Below, in pieces: positions 30,878 through 36,872 of a stretch of DNA of 36,872 bases. The notes under the pieces were generated by a model. The model was not told the DNA's origin and did not search any database. It worked only from the letters and a program-made list of their open reading frames with translations. This stretch comes from Acanthamoeba sp. SK_2022b (Eukaryota > Discosea > Longamoebia > Acanthamoebidae), in contig JANDJZ010000533.1 of the NCBI GenBank assembly GCA_027943245.1, forward strand, positions 1-36,872, written 5' to 3'. The translations under genes and the position numbers were made by a program. Within the stretch, counting starts at the first letter, position 1, and each line of letters begins with the position of its first letter.

Positions 30878-33800
30878 ACAAATGGACGACAAAAGGTGCT
30901 GATCGTGTGAGCGATCAGGTGGTGGGCGACGTGCCTCCCCTGGACGAGTTGCTCCGGTTGGTCGAGCGATACTACGGCAAGTGGAGCCCGCTCGACAAGT
31001 CGGGCAGCCAGCCGGCCCCGCCCGCCATACCGCAGGAGCCCCCGCAGGAAAAGGAGACCACGACCGAGCTCGCCTGGCCCACCCCCACCCTCACCCACCT
31101 GCACATCGGGTAGCCGCCCCTCTCTCCCTCTCCCCCTCTCCTCTCGCTTGTGTCGTCGACCGGTGGCTCAACCGGTGGCCCGCCTCAGGTACCACATGCC
31201 CCAATTCGATCCCGAGGACAAGGACCTCGCCGCGCTCGACCTGTTCGCTGCGCTCTACTTCTCCAAATCGTCGCCCCTGTACCGCAAGCTCGTGCTGCAG
31301 GAGCAGAAGGTCGAGTCCCTGCACGCGCGGTCGGCGCACAACAGGGACCCCAACCTCTTCCTCATCGCCGCGTCGATCATGGAGAGGGAGGACACCGACT
31401 ATGTCCGAGGCGAGATCTTCTCCACGCTCGAGGAGGCCATCAAGCAACCCATCAGCCCCGAGCGGTGCCCCACCCGCCCCGTGCCTCGTGCGGCTCCAGC
31501 CATGCAAGCTCACACAACTCGGCCATTGCTTTTCTTTTTTTTTCTTTTCTTTTTCTCTTCTTTTTCCTTGAATGACAGGCTGGCCGCCGTCAAGTCCAAC
31601 AAGCGCTACGCGTTTGCCAAGAAGTTGGACACCCCCGGTATGGCAGCCAGCTAGCACCACGCGGTCCCGCTCGCTCGCCGTGTTCGATTACATTGCGATA
31701 TCCTTATTTTCTTTCATTTCCTTAAATTCTACTCTGGTTTCTTTCTTTAAATCAGACGGCGTGGCGAATAGCGTGGCCTACTTCCTGCAGCTCACGGGGG
31801 ACGTGGATTCGATCAACAAGCTCTACGCGCTCTACGAAACCGTCACGCCCGAGGACATCTCCCAGGCCGCTGCCAAATACTTTGTAGCCTCCAACCGGTG
31901 CGTGGCGCCACTCTCCTCCCGCTGTCCAGCATCCGTTGAGCTCAACGGCATGCTCGGCACAGGAACGTGGTGCTGCTCTCGTCCACGGCGAAGGAGGAGG
32001 AGGAGGAGGGCAGTGATGAGGAGAGCGAGTCCGAAGGCATCGAGGGCGAGGCGAGCAAGAAGAAGGGAGCAGCAGCCGCCGCCGGAGCACGCGCTACGCA
32101 GCCCTCGCACGGGTCGGTCGACGGTTCGGTGATCCGCACGACCGTGGTGAAGGCGGAGACCCCGCTCGTCACCTTCCGCGTCCTCTTCCGCGTAGGGTCG
32201 GTGCACGATCCTGTCGACAAGCCGGTATGAATTTTTGATTTTGATTTTGTTTTTTGTTTTTTGTTTTTTGTTTTTTGTTTTTTTTTGAATATTTTCCAGA
32301 AACTTGCTAAAGGTCATTTGGTCGCTTGATATCAGGGTTTGGCTTCGCTGACGACTTCGATTCTGGGTGAAGGCGGACTTGTCGACATGTCCTACGACGA
32401 GGTTACGCTCACACATGACACCCAAACACACACATCACATACTCCACACAACTATATACACCATCACACCTTTATTTGATGCTCACGGTAGGTTTGCATG
32501 TGATGGCGCTCCCGAACTGCGCAGATCCTGGAGAAGTTCTATCCGATGGCCGTGAGCATCGACGCGGGCGCCGACAAGGAGTTCAGCGTGTTCACTGCCA
32601 CCGTGCACAAGGACAAGCTCGAGGAGGTACACCCTTCCCGACCACTCAAACGTGCCCAAAACAAAACGACATGTCCATTTATTTATTATTTATGTAATAT
32701 TGTTGTGCAGTTCTACGGCATCTTCAAGTCCATGATCCTCACGCCTGGATTCCGGCCCGAGGATTTCGAGCGCCTCAGGGAGGAGCACCTCAACTACGTC
32801 AGCAAGCAGTGCGTAGAAGCTAATCGCCACATTTTTTTTAACAATTATTATTTGTTTATGATTGTTTTAAATATTTGTTGAATATTGCGTGCCGCAGCCT
32901 GCTCAACGATGACGAGGAGCTGGGCAAATGGGCCCTGCAGTTGGCTCTGTACGGCAGGGACCACCCCTACGGCCACATCGACGAAGGTTTCCACCGACTC
33001 CCGCATCTCTGATAAATTCTTTTATTTTATTTTTAATTTCATTAACCAATTAAATTTTTTTGGACATAATTGCCAGGCACGACCAAGGGCTTGGCCGCCC
33101 TGACGCTGGACGACGTGGTGGAGTTCTACCGCCGACACTACACCACCGCCACCGCGTGGGTGGGCCTCGCCGGCGACGTCTCCGACGACTTTGTCGAACG
33201 CGTCAAGGCCGACTTTGCCGCCGCGCTCCCTCGCGCCAGCCCCGAGCCGCAAGGTCCGCCTCTGCCTCTCCCCTCTTTCTCTCGGGGGTTCGTTGCATTG
33301 CAACTGAAATTTCCCAACGACGCGCCCGCTCCTGGACGGTAGTGGCCCTCCCGGACCCGCCCCGGGTCGAGCAGCTGGAGGTCACCTTTGTGGACAAGCC
33401 CTCGGCCGTCGCCACGGCCATCTCGCTGGGCTTCCCCCTGCCCCTGACGCGCAGCGACGACGATTTCTACCCGCTGGTACCACCACCTCCCTTCGCTCTT
33501 TCGCTTCGCTTTTGCTTCGCTTCGCTCTTTTCGATTTATGGGCGAGGTGGCTGACGTGCCCCCATTGGGCAGTACTTGGCCAACAGCTTCCTGGGCGAGC
33601 ACAGGACCATGAACGTACACGCGCGCTTCCCTCTGGAGTTTAAATTATTTAATTATTTAATTATTTAAATTATTTCTTTATTCGTGTTGTTGTGTGGCGT
33701 GCAACTTCCAGGGCAAGTTGATGAACAACATGCGCGGTATGCTCGCCTTCCTCCCTTTTTTTTGCATTTTTTGCTGTTTTTTAAAAAACAATTAAAATAC

Positions 33801-34716
33801 AGAGGTACGCGGCCTCAACTACGGCGACTACAGCTATATCGAGAACTTTATCCAGGATGGCTGGAGCACCTTCCCCGTACGGCCATCTCCCTCCTCCTCT
33901 CTCCTTCTTGTACGCGTGGTTGCGTTTCCCTCTTCTCAGCTGACCGCACGCGTGTTTGATCATGTAGATTCCAAACATTCCGCGCCGCCAGCAGTACTTC
34001 TCCATCTGGCTGAGGCCCGTCCCCCACGACAAGGTCCCCACCTCCTTCGACGAAAAACCTATTTTATTTTATTTCATTTTATTTCAACTAATAATTTATA
34101 TTTATTATCGAAAATGATAAAAAATCGAAACCTCTCGCTGCGTCTTGACACGACAGGCCCTCTTTGCGCTGCGGCAAGCCATCTACGAGCTGGCGCTCAC
34201 CGTCGAGAAGGGCCTCACGCCTCAGGAGGTCCCCTTCCCCTCCCCTCTCTGCCATCACCGGCCAAGCTAAGCTGTCGCGTGCTGTGATCGTGTGTTGCGT
34301 GTTGCGGTGCAACAAACTAGTTTGAGGACACGCGCCGGTTCGTGCTTCACTACTCGTCGCTGCACGTGCAGAGCTTGTCGCGCCAGCTGGGCTACGCCAT
34401 GGACGGCGCCTTCTACGAGCGCCGGTCGCTGCGCGACGAGCTCCAGGCGCGCCTCCCCTCGCTCACGCTCGAGGACGTCAACGGGGCCATCAGGAAGTAC
34501 TGGCAGACCAAGAACGTCAAGATCGTGGTCATCACCAACGACGTGGCGGGCATGCAGAAGACGCTCCTCTCCGGCGAGCCCACCCCGCTGGTCTACGACA
34601 CCGAAGGCACGCCCGAAGAGGTGCTGGCCGAGGACCAGGTCATCCAAGCCTACCCGCTGCCCGTCGACCCTGCCCGCATCGTCGTTGTGCCTGTCGACGC
34701 GGTCACTCGCGAGTGA
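29463..34716 (+). CDS. M16 (pitrilysin/insulinase) family zinc metallopeptidase, two-domain form
   Basis: 25 exons: 29463-29508, 29561-29700, 29815-29847, 29919-29991, 30091-30180, 30285-30361, 30455-30559, 30658-30732, 30919-31109, 31189-31464, 31579-31637, 31756-31897, 31963-32224, 32336-32401, 32525-32626, 32711-32808, 32898-32986, 33077-33253, 33343-33476, 33573-33614, 33712-33736, 33803-33876, 33968-34033, 34157-34228, 34321-34716; 969 residues. Zinc motif HxxEH: H70, E73, H74 (AHFFE|HMMF, split by an intron). The third ligand is E150, 75 residues on (ARAVLGEYNK), exactly the family spacing. The second half repeats the fold without HxxEH (LTTSILGEGGLVDMSYDE) and contains the conserved RGLNYGDYSY. 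An acidic insert (EEEEEGSDEESESEG, near 450) joins the halves. The short Arg-containing N-terminus might target mitochondria, but this is weak. Overall it resembles bacterial-type M16 peptidases more than MPP or insulysin. The exon 2 start (29561 or 29564) is uncertain. Confidence 0.92.
30845..30878 (+). repeat. (AAAT)8 repeat in intron 8 of the M16 gene
   Basis: Tetranucleotide run in the 186-bp intron 30733-30918. Confidence 0.9.
32249..32286 (+). repeat. (GTTTTTT)5 heptanucleotide repeat in intron 13 of the M16 gene
   Basis: Five tandem heptamers in a T-rich intron (32225-32335). Confidence 0.85.
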
Positions 34717-35513
34717 TCGGGATGGTGGTGCAATCAGGCAAGGGGCAGTGTACGGGGACACACCCTTAGAGAATGGATGGGTTTGCTCTTGTTGCACTGC
34801 AGTCAAAGGGTTGGCATCTACCTGGGGTTGCCTTGCAGGTGGCCCACCCACTCATCTGCCAGATCCTCGTGACGAACTACCTGTGCATAGTGGGGAAAGG
34901 GTGAACTTGGTCGGAAACGCCTCATAGCCTTTTTGTCCCAAAGACAACGCGATCACAAGAAGGCTTACGTGACCTCTTGAATGCTGCAGCACAGGTATCC
35001 TCTTTCAAGCATTGATTGCCAAAGCGACAAAAAGATGGTGGGGGGAGGTGGAACTCGAACTCGGAACCTTGGGTGGTTTCACGTTGAAGGGAGGGTATCA
35101 ACCATATACGCCACGCACCTCCCACCCAAAGTCAAAGGGCCCGCCCTTGGATCACACCAGGAATAGGAGCACTTGGCTGCGTGCCTAAGCTACATTTTGC
35201 ACTATCGAACCTTTTGCCGCTTTCGAGAGCAACGCGGATTTTGTCGGGTTTTGGTTCACCCGAAATCTCCTTGCTCTTTCCCAACGTTTCAGAAACGTTT
35301 GCAGAAAAAATAAGTTGATCATGGTTTTTATGGAGGGCTGAGCACGGTTCTCTACCGGCAGAGGACTCGTGTTGCCTCTACCAGCGTAAGTACGACCCTA
35401 GACCAAGACCCTGTGCGCTGTCGAGTGCCCCCCGTTCTTTGGTAGCCCACAACTTGCTTGTTCTGGCTCAACGCTGTTTCAGTGAGCAAACGTGTTACAC
35501 GATAAAACAAAGG
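34717..35513. other. Intergenic between convergent M16 and kinase genes; holds a tRNA-like sequence
   Basis: 797 bp without a protein gene that I can support, the longest gene-free stretch outside the transposon block. The one structured item is the tRNA-like segment at 35039-35123, listed separately. Confidence 0.5.
35039..35123 (-). other. tRNA-like sequence (pseudo-tRNA or tRNA-derived repeat), not confirmed
   Basis: On the minus strand GGGAGGT (35123-35117) pairs perfectly with ACCTCCC (35049-35043), followed by C and an encoded CCA (35042-35039). An A-box-like TGGCGTATATGGTTG and a B-box-like GTTCGAGTTCC are placed as in a tRNA, and the 81-nt body is the length of a class II tRNA. However, I cannot draw a proper D stem, anticodon stem or T stem. 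It is more likely a degenerate tRNA copy or SINE head than a working tRNA. Confidence 0.3.
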
Positions 35514-36227
35514 TTAACTGCTACGTTGAACATCATCGGAGGCGACGTCGCCGTGCAGCCCTGTCAGTTCAAACCCCACCTGGCTGTCCTGTGCCGGCAC
35601 CGCAGGTCGGTCGCTCCTCTTGAGTCGCTCGGCGCCGCTGCTGCCCACAATGGGCTGCTCCACCGAGAGGGGACGGGGACTGCTGCTGGCCTGCAGCGAC
35701 GACGGCGGGGCGTGGCTAGACGCGCGCGTTCGGCTCTTGGGCCCGCCGCCGGTGCCCATCGGCGCCGTGTGCGTGGCGGGGAAGTGGAATTCGGCCTCGC
35801 GCCCCTTCCACTGCTTCAGGAGCGCGAGGATGGCCCTGAACTCGGGCCGCCGCAGCGGGTCGGCGTCCCAACACGCTCTGCGCCACGAAGCCAACCACTT
35901 CCTTGAGACATCTCCACTCTCACGTTTGCGTTTGCGTTTGCGTTTGCGTTTGCGTTTGCGTTTGCGTTTGCGTTTGCGTTTGCGTTTGCGTTTGCGTTTG
36001 AATGTGGTGGTGGGGTTGGGCGTGGGCGCACTGGATGAGGTAGGCGTAGAGAGCGGGGCAGTCGTCGGGAATCTCGGGCCGCACGCCGTGCATCAGCTCC
36101 TCCGGGCGCACGGTGACGTATTGGCGGGTGCACATCTCCCACAGTATCACTCCGAACGAGAAGATGTCGCATTTGTGCGTGTAGCGCAGGTTGTACACCT
36201 CTGCACACAGCGATAATGATGATTAAT

Positions 36228-36281
<54 letters not shown>

Positions 36282-36798
36282 GAGAGAGCGCGCGCGCGTA
36301 TCATGTCGTGTCGTGTGTACCGGGGGCGATGTATACGGAAGAACCGGCGATGGAGAGCGCGTAGCCCGAGAACGCCGCGCTGTTGCTGCCCGGCAGCATT
36401 CGGCTCACCCCGAAATCGCCCACCTGGCCCACCCCCCCACCCACAAAGTGCCCCGTCAATGACTGGTCGACCAGTCGCGCGTGGTGTCGCGTGGCCGCGG
36501 CGTGCCTTGATTCGGTAGTGTTTGTCGACAAGGAGGTTTTGTGGTTTGAGGTCCCTGTGGATGATCTTGGCCCTGGCGGCGCGCAAAGAACGAAGAGGGG
36601 GGGAGGGGAGGGGGGAGGTGGGTCAGCCACACCGACGCGCAAAGAACGAAGGGGGGGGGAATGTGTGATCGCACTTGTGGATGACGGACATGCCCTTGCA
36701 GATGTCGCGCATCATGCGGGCCATCAGCTGCGCGCTGAGACGCACCGACTCGTCGTCGAGCACCGTGCGCAGGTTGTCCCGCTTCAGGTATTCGGACA
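35514..36798 (-). CDS. Protein kinase, TKL-like, C-terminal part; 5' end beyond window
   Basis: Exons in transcript order: 36798-36675, 36572-36506, 36423-36321, 36200-36032, 35877-35514; phases agree. The N-lobe with VAIK lies outside the window. Visible elements: EYLKRDNLRTVL (hinge region and helix D); catalytic loop HRDLKPQNLLVD; GDFGVSRML (DFG, Mg binding); VYIAP|E (APE); DIFSFGVILWEM; and ACWDADPLRRPEF, the subdomain XI form typical of tyrosine-kinase-like kinases. Lys and Asn in HRDLKPQN indicate Ser/Thr specificity. A 90-residue Ser/Pro-rich tail follows the kinase domain and ends at TAA 35516-35514. The intron 36505-36424 begins with GC, and the 36031-35878 intron holds a hexamer satellite. 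The substrate cannot be inferred. Confidence 0.9.
35923..36000 (+). repeat. (CGTTTG)13 hexanucleotide repeat in the last kinase intron
   Basis: Thirteen perfect 6-bp copies, 78 bp, in the minus-strand intron 36031-35878. On the coding strand the unit is CAAACG. Confidence 0.95.
36229..36280 (+). repeat. (CA)26 microsatellite in a kinase intron
   Basis: Appears as TG repeats on the coding strand, within the intron 36320-36201. Confidence 0.95.
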
Positions 36799-36872
36799 CT
36801 GCGCCCCAAACAACAAAAACGACAAAAAAAAAAAACAAAACGACGACAACAACAAAGATGACGACAATAACA

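Overview
The window looks like nuclear DNA of an amoebozoan protist, most like Acanthamoeba. This is inferred from GC-rich exons broken by many short introns (mostly 45-150 bp) full of dinucleotide repeats, gaps of only about 95-150 bp between many genes, and a protein set that is plainly eukaryotic (aprataxin, ALG1, RhoGEF, FYVE and PX domains). I resolved exon structures by hand from splice-site phase and family similarity. In all seven complete multi-exon models the exon lengths sum to an exact multiple of three.

Layout. 100-1733 (+): the last five exons of a thioester-reductase protein cut by the left edge. 1734-5740: a CpG-poor block of decayed mobile DNA, holding a DD38E IS630/Tc1-like transposase (+), a SAM-domain/coiled-coil ORF convergent with it (-), and a third unidentified coding relic (-). 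5959-7026 (+): an intronless membrane-anchored methyltransferase-like protein with six 14-residue repeats. 7172-10278 (+): aprataxin with FHA, macro-like, HIT and zinc-finger parts. 10373-13100 (+): the ALG1 mannosyltransferase. 13246-15959 (+): a SANT/coiled-coil protein. 16060-18799 (-): a sterol-glucosyltransferase-like GT1 enzyme with a C-terminal FYVE finger. 19316-22584 (+): a large unidentified helical protein. 22931-29353 (+): an ankyrin-RhoGEF-C1-PH-PX-SH3 protein. 29463-34716 (+): an M16 zinc metallopeptidase. 35514-36798 (-): the 3' part of a TKL-type protein kinase cut by the right edge.

The genes do not form one pathway. They are an ordinary mix of single-strand break repair (aprataxin), ER N-glycosylation (ALG1), lipid glycosylation and phosphoinositide-linked signalling (GT1-FYVE, GEF with PX), proteolysis and kinase signalling. 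The least ordinary items are the GT1-FYVE fusion, the FHA-macro-HIT aprataxin, the convergent transposon gene pair that ends on one palindromic double poly(A) signal, the pattern of TGA stops in CpG-depleted DNA, and a 690-bp intron with no stop codon in the host frame.
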